DNA of 20,291 nt. Source: Dentipellis sp. KUC8613. Its lineage: Eukaryota; Basidiomycota; Agaricomycetes; Russulales; Hericiaceae. Positions within the stretch are counted from its first letter, which is position 1. Every line of letters begins with the position of its first letter. Location of the stretch: NCBI GenBank assembly GCA_002286715.1, contig NSJX01000012.1, positions 645,858 through 666,148 of the forward strand, given 5' to 3'. Position numbers and translations under genes: made by a program. The notes beneath the pieces were generated by a model that saw only the letters and a list, made by a program, of their open reading frames with translations, did not search any database and was not told where the DNA came from. Below, one piece after another: positions 1 through 10,629 of this stretch.

Positions 1-1599
1 GTGAGATTGTCTGTCCCAGAGTGGATGTGCGGTATCGGCTGCAGTTTGGCGGGACGACAGGAGTGACATAAACCTCTACTGTATTGCCGTTGCCATTGGA
101 TTTGGTCCTGAAACAGAATGGTAAGCCTAATCCCAATTCAGGAGCCATAGAAAGGTCAATTAGCTGTCGAAGTATGGGCAGCGATCGGGGTGCATGGCAA
201 GTGCTAATTTTGTCCGAAGACTCGAGGTAATCCGGTCGATGATTCAGGTGCAACGATTGTGGCTCGCCGCGGCAAGTCTGCCATCCCTCAAATCTGCAGC
301 GCTGAATGCAGCTCTAGTGTCCCACTGTCTACCAACCTTCCCTCACTCGGACACAACATGAGAGCCCTTCTGTAGACCATCCATAAGACTGAGTGTGCCC
401 TGAGAATGCCTGACAAAATTTCCCAGCAATTTCGGCTGGATGATCCTAAGCCTGAGACCGAGACAACCATGACATTAATTCTAGACTAAATGGGGACTGC
501 ACCGGCTATCCTCACACTGTCAGACTGCTCTTTAATTCCAAGGGACTCATCTCTCTGTTCTGCACCAGCTCATAATAATTCTGAACACCTGAGATGTGTG
601 AGGAAACATAAATGTTGTTTTCGGAGGGCAGGAGCAGTCGACACAGACGCAGCGCGGCAGCCAAGCTGCGCTCATTTCGGACGATCAGTTGCATCCTCGC
701 TTGCAGCCCCAGGCGACGAACACTTCTCGCACGTTTCAGGGGCCCGCGCATTCAGTTTTTACCGGAGAAGTCTGGCACACTGACCGCCGTGGGACACCAG
801 GAGGACATGCTTAAATATCTGTCCTCCTGCCCACACCTGCCCGCATCCCGTCCTGCTCTTCCTCTCTCGTCTGCTCCGCTACACTTTGTTGCAAACACTC
901 ATGTTTTCTGTAGTATGCACTGTCCTTTCGCTTATGGTGAGCTGTGCATCCAGTCTTTTGAAGTGTGCGACTCACCTTTCTCTACATGATAGTACATTTC
1001 CATCATGGCCATCCCAGGTATTCAAGTCTCGCAGGCTCAGCGGGTCTGTGATTGACAGGCGTCGCCGCAGCGTCGCCACATCGCGTGTCGGGTGACGGCG
1101 GTGCGTCGAACCATCCTTTCTTCATGAAGTGTCCCTGACGTACTCCTTCCCAGTTTCACATATTGATGTGTCCTCTCGTTGGTAGGGTCCGTAGAGAACC
1201 GGTGCGCGACACCCTTTGTCCGGTGCTGTACCGTGCTGATAACCGGATCTGCCACAGCATCATTCCTGCCGTTATCGTGCATTGCACTGATCACACTCCA
1301 CGTATCGCTCACGGAAGTGGTATGTGGTACATCCTCCCGTCCGTGTTCTTCGTACGGCTGATAGTGTTATACACGTAGGTTGATAGCAGCATCGGACAAG
1401 GCCAGGCCAACGAGGTAGAGCTGTGGTGTTCATTTCAAGTGTATGTGACGGGGCGGCATGTAGATCGTGCATCAGCTGCTAGGACCCGCTGCAACTACGC
1501 GCCTACGCACGATGCTCGCAGAATGCTTCGCGCACCGGTGATTGCGTCTTTCGTACAGCGCGTAGGGATCGCCTATTCAACACAGGCGGCACGTACCAA
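1..1599. other. No gene recognised
   Basis: Only short overlapping frames with unremarkable composition occur on both strands. Isolated splice-like signals are seen (for example GTAAGCC near 122 on the plus strand and GTGAGTCGC starting at 975 on the minus strand), but they do not connect exons I can defend. No RNA gene or mobile element end was recognised. Confidence 0.5.
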
Positions 1600-3290
1600 C
1601 GACTTTGCGGCTGGTGGAAACGGCGGGTACATGTCAGTATATTCCGTTGTACACTTGATCTTCGCGGGACTCACGCATTCACATCCCCTGTCCTCCATTC
1701 CCGTTTCTTGTAGCCGGAGCACACCCCGCCGAGGCCAGAGCTCGTGATCCAGAGTGACGGGAGGTGCGCGCGTGGGATACACTGCCGACGGTATGTATTG
1801 CATGCCACTCCTGCAAGATGGATGTTGGGCGATGCGTGCTGACGACACTCTGCATCGATCGCGCCATGAGGCTGCGTCCCGACATGCAAGCCGACCCCGC
1901 CCCGGCGTGGCCACTGTACGTGCGGGATAGACCATCGGAGGGCGTACCGTTGCGTACCCGACGGTGACGGCGCGCACCAACAATCAGCCATCCATTGCAT
2001 CAGAAGGTGTTGTTGATCGGTTCTCCGGCTGTTGGAAACGATGGAATTATGTCAGTGTTTTTGTTCTCTTGTTTCTGTGGACCAAACTCACATATCAACA
2101 CGCCGTCTATCCGTTCCGCCATGTTCCGCAGCTGCAGTGCGACACGTCTCACCGCAGTCGCAAGCAACCGGGCGGCGGCGCACACGAACGTCGGGCCGTC
2201 TATGTCGTAGAAACGGTGCCCATCGACTCGGGCGCTGGTGGAAATGGCGGATACACGTCAGTGTTTTATATCCTGTATTTGCGGTTCGCGGGACTCACGC
2301 ATTGGGACCCCTTATCCCCCCCTTTCCATTTCTCGTAGCCGGAGCGCGTCCCACCGAAGCGGGAGTTTGAGGTCTTAGCGACGACAAACTCGCGTCCACG
2401 AGACACCCCTGACGGTATGTTTTGCATCCCATTTCTGGATGTTGGGCAATGCCGGCTAACAGTTCTCTGCATTGCTTGTGTCGTGAAACCCCGCTCCGAC
2501 CAGCGCCGACATGACTACCATATCTGCTGGGCGAGAAGCCGGCGGGCGTTCCGTTGCATGGTACGCGGGAAGTAATGAAATCCCGGTATTGGTGACGCGA
2601 AGCCACATCGCAGTGCACCAGCGCGCGTCGTCAGTGTTTCTGGGATGTCTACGAATGGGGACACGGGGCGGCTGCATCGGCACCTTTCAGTACTTGCACA
2701 GCGCATGCGGACGACCCTTTCGTTCCCCCGCAACCTATTGACGACCATGATGGCACACGCCAACAACCAGCCATCCATTGCATCAGTCCAAGTCACTGAT
2801 GAGCCCTCTCACTGTTGAAGACGATGAAACACGTAAGTGTTTTCTGTTCTCTAGTTTCCGTGGGCCGTACTCACATCTCGACATTTTGTTTGTCCGTGTT
2901 CTGTATTCCATAGTCAGAACACAGCGCGTTGAAGCGAGAGACCATGGTGTTCAGGAGATGGGCGCGAAACGCTGACGACAGTAGCGCGCGCCAATAATCA
3001 GCCATCCATTGCATCAATTCAAGTAGGTGGTCGGTCTAGGAGCGACGAAACCATGTCAGTACCTTCTGTTCTCGGGTTTTCGTGGGCCATACTGACGTGT
3101 CGACGTTTTCTCCCTAGTTCATGAATCGCGTCAAGGCGAGGATTCGTGTTACTCAGCCAATGAGCGCGCATGCGCGCGCAATACGCTGACGACGGTATGT
3201 GTCGCATTCCCGATCCTGGGCAACGCGGGTGAACGGCATATTGTAGCATTCGCGCCGTGAAGCCCCTCGTCCAAGACACAAGCCAGCCCA
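1600..3290 (-). repeat. Degenerate array of intron-bearing exon modules
   Basis: Five related minus-strand introns, 1611-1674, 2029-2091, 2235-2298, 2812-2874 and 3036-3096, are 61-64 nt long. They share a donor (GTGAGT, or GTCAGT in the last), a CTGAC or CTTAC branch 20-25 nt before the end, and a CAG or TAG acceptor. Flanking blocks repeat too: the reverse complement of CAGCCATCCATTGCATCA near 1984, 2768 and 2999 (encoding MQWMAD in one frame), and GACGGTATGT-containing blocks near 1785, 2405 and 3186. Peptides such as CNTYRRQCIPRAHL, CKTYRQGC and CDTYRRQRIARA match between copies. Stops and frame changes between copies suggest a decayed, tandemly duplicated gene. No family recognised. Confidence 0.6.
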
Positions 3291-3388
3291 GCGCGGACCG
3301 CCGAAACGACTACTGCACGGAAAATTGCCAGTCCGCAGTGCATCGAGGAGGGCGAGGCGGCGAGAATCGTCACGCTCCCGAACAGGGT

Positions 3389-3440
3389 CTGGGAACAGGT
3401 CAGTGAGTCGTTTCGCGAAAACGAGGATGGCTGCACTTAC
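3389..3440 (-). other. Intron-like segment on the minus strand
   Basis: A 52-nt segment begins GTAAGTGC, has CACTGACC about 15 nt before its end and closes with TTCCCAG. All three landmarks fit a basidiomycete intron. An ATG at 3449 would be joined in frame to an open stretch running to 3149. That stretch overlaps the last module of the degenerate array, so this may be the 5' part of the same decayed gene. Confidence 0.4.
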
Positions 3441-3743
3441 TCCTTTCATTCTATAGTCCGGATGGTTTGTTCAGGGCGCCATAATTAGGCAGGAAAAAGG
3501 ACACGCGCATCGCGTGTGGCGACCTAAGGTCGCACGCCTGACGTGCTTCAGTGCGCGATGAGAGGGTCAGTCCGTAGAACGCGTCGGGCGCAGTCGGATG
3601 CGTCTCTTGCCTCAGCAGCTGCCCGCGTAGTAGACAGCGAGACCGTGCACGGGTTTGCGCGTGAGAGGTCCTCCTATGTGGGAAACGTCTGCCCGTTGAG
3701 ACGTCGTCTCCGTAGTGGCGAGGGACCGGCTGTCGGTCCGCGT

Positions 3744-4190
3744 GAAGTTCGATGGTGGGACGGATGGTGGAAAGACGACGCGCGCTGCTGAGAAGGGCGC
3801 GGGACGGCGTGTCCTCAGAAGCATGGGTCCGTGGTCCGCAGAGCGGCCCCGAGCGTTGTCGAGTTCGATGGTGGGGCGGATTGCGCACAAACGGGAAGTA
3901 ACCGGCATAAGCGGCGGACTCGGTTCGCGCGATTGTGCGAACAAATTGCTGGATGAAGTCCGATGGTGGGAAGGGCGGCGGAAAGACCCAGGACGCCCTA
4001 TCGGGACCGACGAGAGCGCACGTCCTGTGGGTTCGTGGTCTAGGAGCCTTGAGTCGAGCGTCCCGGGTTCGATGGTGGGGCGGATCCCGCGCAGGCAGCG
4101 GGTCCAGTTCGTGCTGGCATGCGATTTGGGCTGTGAACAGCCGTGGCCGCCCACATGAGTTCGATGGTGGGACAGATGGGCCGTGCAGGC
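3744..4190. repeat. Five copies of a GTTCGATGGTGGG motif spaced 92-116 bp
   Basis: GAAGTTCGATGGTGGGACGGAT-like sequence begins near 3745, 3861, 3956, 4065 and 4157, with the shared CGATGGTGG at 3750, 3866, 3961, 4070 and 4162. Sequence between copies is only weakly related. On the plus strand the motif can read VRWWDGWWK-like; on the minus strand it reads PPSNF, PTIEL or HHRT depending on frame. Spacings are not all multiples of three, so one continuous repeat protein is unlikely. The long minus frame across 3451-4392 is explained by this repeat and by GC content. Confidence 0.6.
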
Positions 4191-4640
4191 CGTGTCGGGC
4201 ATGAAGGGCGCGGCGCGCGCGGTGTCGCTCGAGACAATTCGCGGCTGTCGAGTGCCGAGGCGACGACCAGCGGTGCTGAGATCCTGGAAGCGTGTTCAAC
4301 AGAACGAACACGGGAGAGCGAGGATTGTACGGACCTGCGAGAACATGGCCCTGCCGAGGACGGCGCCGGTACATTCGGGCTCTTCCCCGCATACCTTTGA
4401 TCGTTTCGGCTTCGAAGTCGACATTGCGGGTGTGCCAGTATCGCTTGCGAGATAGACAGATTGTCCGTGACGCTCTTGAGATGTCTAGGTCGTCGTGTCG
4501 CGCGACAGTGTCCTGTGCACGAAAGTACGGTCGGTGAGTATCTCCATTTTGCTCGAAGAACGAGACGCAACTTACTAGACAAACTGCAAGGCTTCATCGT
4601 CAGGAGTGCGCAATCGCCGACGTAGCGCTTCTGCTTTTCA

Positions 4641-6203
4641 ATGGGCGGGGGTCGAGAACGCTCGAGTGCGAGCAAAACGCAGGTGGTGGGAGGATGGAAG
4701 CGGTGAACTTGAATTGAGCGCCGGCTCGACGCGGTGACGCGTCGACTAGAAACTCTATTCAAGTTCGCCTCTCGTACTCTCGTCTGCACAACACTGAACG
4801 ACGTGTTCATGTCGCTCGCTCGTTGGGAGACACAGGCAAGTCATCTTTTTGGACTGTCTACATAATCTAATTTCTTTCGAACTTCGCAGCGACAAGAATG
4901 CGAGACCGTCGCGGACGGTGTCGTTCGGGAAACCACATCTGCATGCGAGGTGGCCCTCGGCAATGCTGGCTCGAGTGAGACGTCTACTATGTCCAAAACC
5001 CGTATCTAGAGTCGTTTCGGATGTGGCGGAGCTACGGAAGGCACGGTGGTAGGGTCTGCAGGAAGGTGATCTCGACGTCGCAGGTCACGGCCGCAGAATA
5101 CGGCTGTCGAGAGGGCAGCTCCCGCGGCAATCGTGTCTTCGCGTTATGCTATGCTGACCTCCATCGCGGAGGCCTACGCGAAGAGGTGGGATGTATCAGC
5201 CGGCCATGAAAATGTCGGACTCGTACCCCCCTCGAGTTCATTCGCGACGTCCCGGAGCGAGCCAGACGTTAACACGGTGGTAAAAAAGAGTCAAGGCCAG
5301 AGACAACGCACCTCGAATCTGGTAGGTCGTCCTTCTCTCGCATCGCACCCGTCCAGTTGCTCACGTCGCAAGTTGTCGCGACATGTCGCTTGAAAGCGAC
5401 CGAGTCTGATGTCATGCGCGTGTTCGAGCGGAGTATCGCGGCCGCCACGTCGCAACAAATCGCGTCGAGAGCTTCATATTCTGCGTGTGAGATGTATGTG
5501 CCCTCTTTTCTGAATCCCGCATGGTTACTGATGTGCGACCCAGCTGGACGCTTCGGCAGCGAGCGCGGCGACGCTATCCCGAAGATTCGACGGCGCGTCT
5601 GCGAGCGCGTGTGCGTTACGGCCCTGCCCCTTGAAGCATAGGCTAGATAGCCGAAGTGTGTATGAGTGGAGATCTAGGCGAAGATCACAGAAAATGTCTT
5701 ACCGGACAGGTAGGTCTTTCGGGACACGATGTCACGCGTGTATTGTTCCTCACGCTACGCATGGTCAGCGCCTCTCATGAATCTAGGACACAATATGCGT
5801 ACCTGAATCCGAGAGGTCGCGTTATGCGCTTCCCTCAACGCGCACCGAGCGGAATCTGAGGCGGGACGCGCGCCGAACGCTGCAAACGAGTTCCTGCGCG
5901 CTTCGTCAGTTTTGTATGTATCCATTACTTAACTTAAAGAGCTGTGTTTTCTAATGTGCACCTCAGAAGGACTCTTTCGCGCGAATGTGTACGATAGCGA
6001 TCCGCGACGGTGTTCTGTCGTCGCTTTTTGCAGTGGGCACGGGTCTTCTAGACTCGATCCTACTCGGGTCAGCGGGACCTCCTGGGCTACGGCGGCTGGC
6101 CAGGAAACATCGAAGCGGGCGCGTCAGCGACACAGGATCGGATCGCTGTCGATCCGCGCGATCACGACGAGTCCGCGTCGTCGTCGGTGTCGACCAATGG
6201 ATG
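4641..6203 (+). CDS. Tentative multi-exon plus-strand gene, unknown product
   Basis: No family recognised. A plausible model starts at ATG 4641 with exons 4641-4682, 4719-4835, 4890-4974, 5012-5048, 5084-5321, 5357-5486 and 5544 to about 5608, all phase-compatible. Less certain exons follow up to a TGA at 6203. The best intron is 4836-4889, with a classical GC donor (CAG/GCAAGT), a CTAAT branch and CGCAG acceptor. Another good one is 5487-5543 (GTGAGA, ACTGAT, CCAG). Several others are only 35-37 nt, which weakens the model. Peptides look protein-like: LDAVTRRLETLFKFASRTL near residue 17, SSRYAMLTSIAEAYAKRW near 110, a Lys/Arg-rich stretch (PKIRRRVCER), and GYGGWPGNIEAGASATQDR near the end. 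The start lacks A at -3 and may not be the true one. The gene could equally be a degenerate copy. Exon choice was guided by coding appearance, so over-fitting is possible. Confidence 0.3.
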
Positions 6204-8540
6204 AGGTGGTCGGCGAAGCGCTGCGGAGTGACGGTGCGAAGGGCCGCGGCTCGGGGAAAAGGATTATTCCCCGCAACGAACGGCAGGCATTGCAAAGCCT
6301 GGGATATTGCAGCCCGGCGGCAGGAGAGGGAAAGCGAGGAGGGGAGACATACGGGGCGGGGCGTGGGCGAGGGATGGCGTTGGCAGGGGCGAAGGGAAGG
6401 CCATAAGGTGCCGAACGAGTCGGTTTTGGCAGCGGGCGACGAGATGCAAGAGCTTGGGTGTCGCGGGCCCGGGGTACGGCTGGGATCCGCGTGGTGCCGT
6501 CAAAGGCCATGCACCCATGATCCTGGCGAAGGAAGACGCGTTGAGACGCGACGCAAAATATTGGGCGCGGCGGAAGCAATCCACAGCACTTTCCACATGC
6601 GGATCGAAGCATGCGCCGCCACGTGTGCCTCGCGACCTGTTGGACTTGAACGTAACCACCTCGTTGACCGTCTCTGCTTTGAAGATGTCCTTTTTCTCTC
6701 GTCTTTCCCACCTCAGGATTCTTGGGCAGCCCCGAATTCGAATGACTCGCACCAGAGGCGCGCGTCATAGCTGCAAGGTGCATATGATTTCTCGGCCTGC
6801 ATTCCAGGAACCCCGATTGATTGACACACAGGCGCCAGACATTGCACTCAATTACGGCGCCGACGGCAGCAGCCTCGAGACTCGGTGCGCCTCGATCTAC
6901 CTCCGTGCCTCTTCATTCACGTTTCCATCCTGCGCCCACGGGTGCTTTCGACAGACCATATTCATACTGGTTCCTCGAACTGTTCCTTTCCTTCCCGGGC
7001 ATTCCACACGCGATCGCGCGGCTCCAACGCTGCGTTTGCTCGAAGAAATGCAGGTGCGAGGATGGATCCACACCGACAACCTAGGACGGCTGCGTGCCGA
7101 ATGACATGGCCCGAAACCCGCATACGAGGACCCCCGGCGACCCACCGCAGCCTGTCACCTCTCGCCCAGGCACTCCGTTATTCGGGCGACGACCATTGGC
7201 CGGCCCAAAAAGAGCGCATTGGCCACACCGCGGGACGGTCGTCTGGGGTCTCTCCGACACCCGCCCGCACATGATCACGGCGCAGCCAATGAAGAGCGGC
7301 GGGCGACGAGCCAATGACGCACGGGCATGGGCGCGGCCGAGCCCTGGATGGACGCGCCCTTGCGCGTGATTGCGGCCGCTCGCTGCGCCTGCGGTCCCGG
7401 ATGGAGCAGGTAGGTCTGGCTCGCGCGTCTGCGCCATGTGTGGATCCATATGCGGCGAAGCCGCCTGCTTCCGCGAGTGTCTGCGACGGTCGCGCCGCCC
7501 GGTTCGCGCACGCGCGTGGCGCTGCTCGGGCGCACGCTCTGCCGTCGACGCATGGAGCCCGCTGGCGTCGGCACGTACATACGCACGCCGTGGCGCACTC
7601 TCGACCGGCGGGCAGGCCAGCACGCACCCCGCGGCCGCGGGCTCATCTCCGTGCACGGTTCGACCTGGGCAGAGCACTGTCTCGGATGCGCACCTGGGCC
7701 GGGACCGGGTGGTCTGGGCTGGTGCGCGCTGCCGCCGTGCTGTCTTGGGTCGGCGGACGGCGGAGGGCTGCCCGAATTCTTCTGGAACGCGGTGTGGACG
7801 CGCTGCTGGCCGCTCTCCGCGCGATTCTTCCGACGATGCGTACCTCGCAGGCAGCGCGTCGGACGGGTGGGGCGGAGAGGCACGCGGGCCGTGCGCACGC
7901 AGTTCTATCTTGACGTCGGCTGTGTGGCTACGTGGGGAAGACGGCGCGTAGGCTGTGTGCGCGCAGCGGTTCTGTGTATACTACGTGGCCCGCGCTGTCA
8001 AGCTGTTATCGCGCGGCGCGTTCTATCTTGGCCTGCGTGTGTGCTGGGGTTCTCTCGCGGGTCGCTGGTACGGCGGCAGCGATGCAGTCGTTATCTGTGT
8101 CGCCGGAGCACAGGCTCCACGCAGGGTTCTCGGAGCGCACCTTGGATGCCCGTTGGGGCTGCGGGGTGAGCGCTGTGGGACGCCGGGTGAGAACGCGGGC
8201 TTCCTCGTCTGAGGTCGCCGAATGCGCACGCAAAGTTGCGCGGGGCAGGCCGCGAAGTGTGTTATCGGACGGTGGGCCCGCCGGTCGGCACGCAGTGGAC
8301 GCTGTGCGCAGGGATCTCACAGGGACAGACTCGCACGGATCGCCGTGGCTGGCTGGCGCGCTGGAGCGGGCCTGCGGCCGGGATAAGGCGCGCGGCAGGT
8401 CGACAGCGATGCACCGAAGCTGCCAGTGCCAGCGGGCGACGTGCTGAAGCTCACAGAAGATCGCATCTGGGCCGAAACGGGGACTCTTCACACTATCGAT
8501 TCGCGATCTGGCTCTGGCGCTGGGGTGACATGATGGTACA
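6204..8540. other. GC-rich flank, no gene recognised
   Basis: GC content is very high, especially at 7090-8540, and long open frames exist in several frames at once on both strands. They are Arg/Ala/Pro-rich and lack conserved motifs, as expected of stop-poor GC-rich DNA. A minus-strand intron-like segment (GTATGTCTCCCC at 6355 to ATCCCAG at 6302) is the only splice-like signal noted. I support no gene here. Confidence 0.5.
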
Positions 8541-9060
8541 TCTGGCGTGATCAGTGGGCGTGGGTTCGCGGTGGTATGAAGCGGGACGGGGCTGGGCACG
8601 GGTGGAGCGAGACGCGGGGCTGGGAGGGCGGTGGGAGGTGCGCAGCGGCGGGGGCGGGTTGGGATCAAGTGACGCGGAGGCATTGGAGGACGGGGCACAG
8701 GTGACTGTGCTGGGTCGGGCAAGGGAGCGCGTGGTGGGACGCGGCGCGGGTCGGCAGAAGGAGGGGAAGACAGGCACGCGGGTGGTGGGGATTATGCAGA
8801 ACGTAGGTGGACTTGTCGAGGATGGACCGAGGGCGCGGCGGGAAGGTGATGGCCGGGCGGAAGCCTGGAAAGGCTAGAGTGGGCGGAGATACTGGTGGTA
8901 TGTAGATAATGAAGAATAGGATAATTGAGCATAAGACGGAGTCGCGGACGAAAGGCTGCTGGGGCCGGACAGCGGTGGTAGCCTCGTGCGGCGGTGGGGG
9001 AGCAGTTGGGCCGAGGAGGCTGGATGGAGGAGGAGACATCCGAGGAGGCGGCGTCCGGAA
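8541..9060. other. Purine-rich (G-rich) block before the TATA box
   Basis: The plus strand is dominated by G and A over about 500 bp, for example runs such as GGGAGGGCGGTGGGAGGTGC near 8620 and GGGAGCGCGTGGTGGGACGC near 8723. Proline-rich minus-strand frames here are a consequence of that skew. No gene supported. Confidence 0.6.
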
Positions 9061-9065
9061 GGGGG

Positions 9066-9076
9066 CTATAAATAAG
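9066..9076 (+). promoter_or_regulatory. TATA box facing the left end of the transposon
   Basis: CTATAAATAAG stands in GC-rich DNA, about 240 bp left of the hairpin at 9314. No ATG occurs on the plus strand between it and the element. If it is a true promoter, its transcript has only leader sequence before entering the transposon. Confidence 0.4.
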
Positions 9077-9313
9077 GATACACAAAGAACGAGTCGGTCA
9101 GCTCAGAGACAGAGACAACGGCCACAAAGACGGCAGAGACTGTGTTTGCTGCAAGGGACGGCGGTGGCGGGCTGGTCAAGCCTTTCAGACTTCAAAGCAG
9201 TGCTTGCGGAGCGACGTTGATCGAGGCTCGGAGCCGTGACCCTAACCCCGCAGGACGGCGGACGCGACTCGCGCCTTCGTTCGTGCATTCACTCACCTGT
9301 CCCTCTAACTTAG

Positions 9314-9367
9314 CTTATCTAACTGGGTGGGCCGTGCCGGGTGCCTCGGCCCACCCAACTAGATAAG
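9314..9367. repeat. Hairpin palindrome at presumed left tip of the transposon
   Basis: Two 21-nt arms (9314-9334 and 9347-9367) starting CTTATCTAACTGGG and ending CTAGATAAG are reverse complements except at two positions. They are separated by a 12-nt loop. It sits exactly where arm-type C-rich repeat DNA begins, so I take it as the element tip or a subterminal hairpin. The mate at the right end is outside the window. Confidence 0.7.
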
Positions 9368-10347
9368 AAAGGGCCCGTAGCGGCGCCCAGGCGGGCCAGC
9401 CCGCTCCCTCTTTCCTAAACGGTCCGTACCTCCTTATTCCCCTCAGAGTCCCTCCCCCCGAGTCCGGCCAGCCCGTCCGCTCTTCCCGAAGAGGAAGCTC
9501 GCCCAGCCAGCCCGCCCCCCGTCCTTTTATGGTATGTTTTCCTCCTATGCTCTCACCAGCAAGTCGCCCGCCCACCCCGCCCACTGCTCTTTCCCAATCG
9601 AGCAGCGTCGTCCACCCAGCCCGTTCATACATCCTTAACCGTCGGAGTCGCCCGTGCTGGAGCCCAGCCAGCCCAGCTATGCGTCCCAAGGCAGACGCGC
9701 CGCCCGTCCGGCCCACTGTGCCTTCCCAACCGAGGTACGTCGTCCATCCAGCCCGTCTGTCCTTCCCTAACCGTAGTGTCTTTCAGCGTCGCCCGTGCCA
9801 GAGCCCAGCCAGCCCAGCTGTGCGTCCCAAAGGCAGACGCGCCGCCCGTCCGGCCCACTGTGCTTTCCCAATCGAGGTACGTCGTCCATTCAGCCCGTCC
9901 GTTCCTCCTTAACCGTCACCATCCTCATAGTCTAGCGCGTCCATGCCCAGCCAGCCCAGCCGCCCGCCCCAAAGCAGACGCGGTACCCGCCCAGCCGAGG
10001 TATGTCATCCATCCAGCCCGCCGGCCTTTCCTTAAATTGCCATCGCCCTTGTAGTCTCGCGCGTCTGCGCCCGGCCAGTCCAGCTGTCTGTCCAGAAGCG
10101 GACACGTCGCCCGTCTGGCCCACCGCGCCTTCCCAATCGAGGTACGTCGTCTGTCCAGCCCATTCGTCATTCCTTAATTGTCACGGTCTTTAGATTCGCT
10201 CGTGCCCGTGCCCGGCCAGCCCAGCCGCTCGTCCTGAAGCGGACGCATTGCTCACCCAGCCCGTCCCGGTCCGCGCACGTCATCCATTCAGCCTGCGCGC
10301 CTGCACCCAGCCAGCCCAGCTGCTAACCCTGAAGCAGGCATCGTTGA
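9368..10347 (+). repeat. Left inverted arm: ~140-bp subterminal tandem repeats
   Basis: The core CCCAGCCAGCCCAGC recurs near 9662, 9803, 9945, 10067, 10210 and 10305, usually 120-143 bp apart, each time within a longer unit that also contains GAGGTACGTCGTCCATCCAG. Weaker copies run out toward 9385. The plus strand is strongly C-rich. The block is the reverse complement of the arm starting at 18917. Such arrays commonly serve as transposase binding sites at transposon ends (inference here). Open frames in this block are by-products of composition and are not listed as genes. Confidence 0.9.
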
Positions 10348-10629
10348 CTTAGCCCAGTGCAGCCCTCTGGTTTGTGTAGATGTAGAGTTCGCTTACCCGC
10401 CTATTCTATAAACCTCTTAGATGTCTAACATTATATGAAAAGACAATTGTAACACGGATGTTTGACAAGTGCATGCACACGACTGATTTACATTACATAG
10501 AGGTAAGATAAAGTATCAAGATGGAGACTAATGACATCGGACCGAAGCTTGGGCGAAGGAACGTAACACAGAACACCACGACGAGTTTTGTAAAGAACGC
10601 GGAGAACAACACAATATAATTTGACCTTC
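10348..10629. other. AT-richer spacer between left arm and first gene
   Basis: Composition drops sharply in GC at the inner arm boundary. The spacer holds no gene and should contain the 3' end and polyadenylation region of the 10630-12898 gene on the minus strand. Confidence 0.6.

Noticed and set aside
3744..4190. tRNA or Pol III B-box suggested by repeated GGTTCGAT
   Set aside because: The following bases are GG instead of CC, and no acceptor or anticodon stem can be formed.
3451..4392. 313-aa minus-strand open frame, the longest in the left flank
   Set aside because: It runs across the five GTTCGATGGTGGG copies, is Arg/Pro/His-rich, and overlaps equally open frames on both strands. Best explained by repeat and GC content.
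5357..5641. Copia-type RNase H resemblance in a frame containing LKATESDVM
   Set aside because: Only a short chance similarity to the TEAEYM-type motif; no flanking integrase or reverse-transcriptase motifs.
7081..8170. Several overlapping open frames of about 150-240 aa on both strands
   Set aside because: Very GC-rich DNA yields few stops in all frames; products are Arg/Ala/Pro-rich without conserved motifs.
9060..9313. LTR of a retrotransposon, suggested by the TATA box near an element boundary
   Set aside because: No TG...CA ends, primer binding site, polypurine tract or reverse-transcriptase motif was seen nearby.
9529..10193. Open frames inside the left arm (and their mirror images at 19131-20166)
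   Set aside because: They follow the C-rich repeat unit and appear in several frames at once. Repetition, not a gene.
9368..10347. CRISPR-like or satellite array
   Set aside because: Units are about 140 bp, imperfect and mirrored at the other end of a transposon; this is a eukaryotic element arm.
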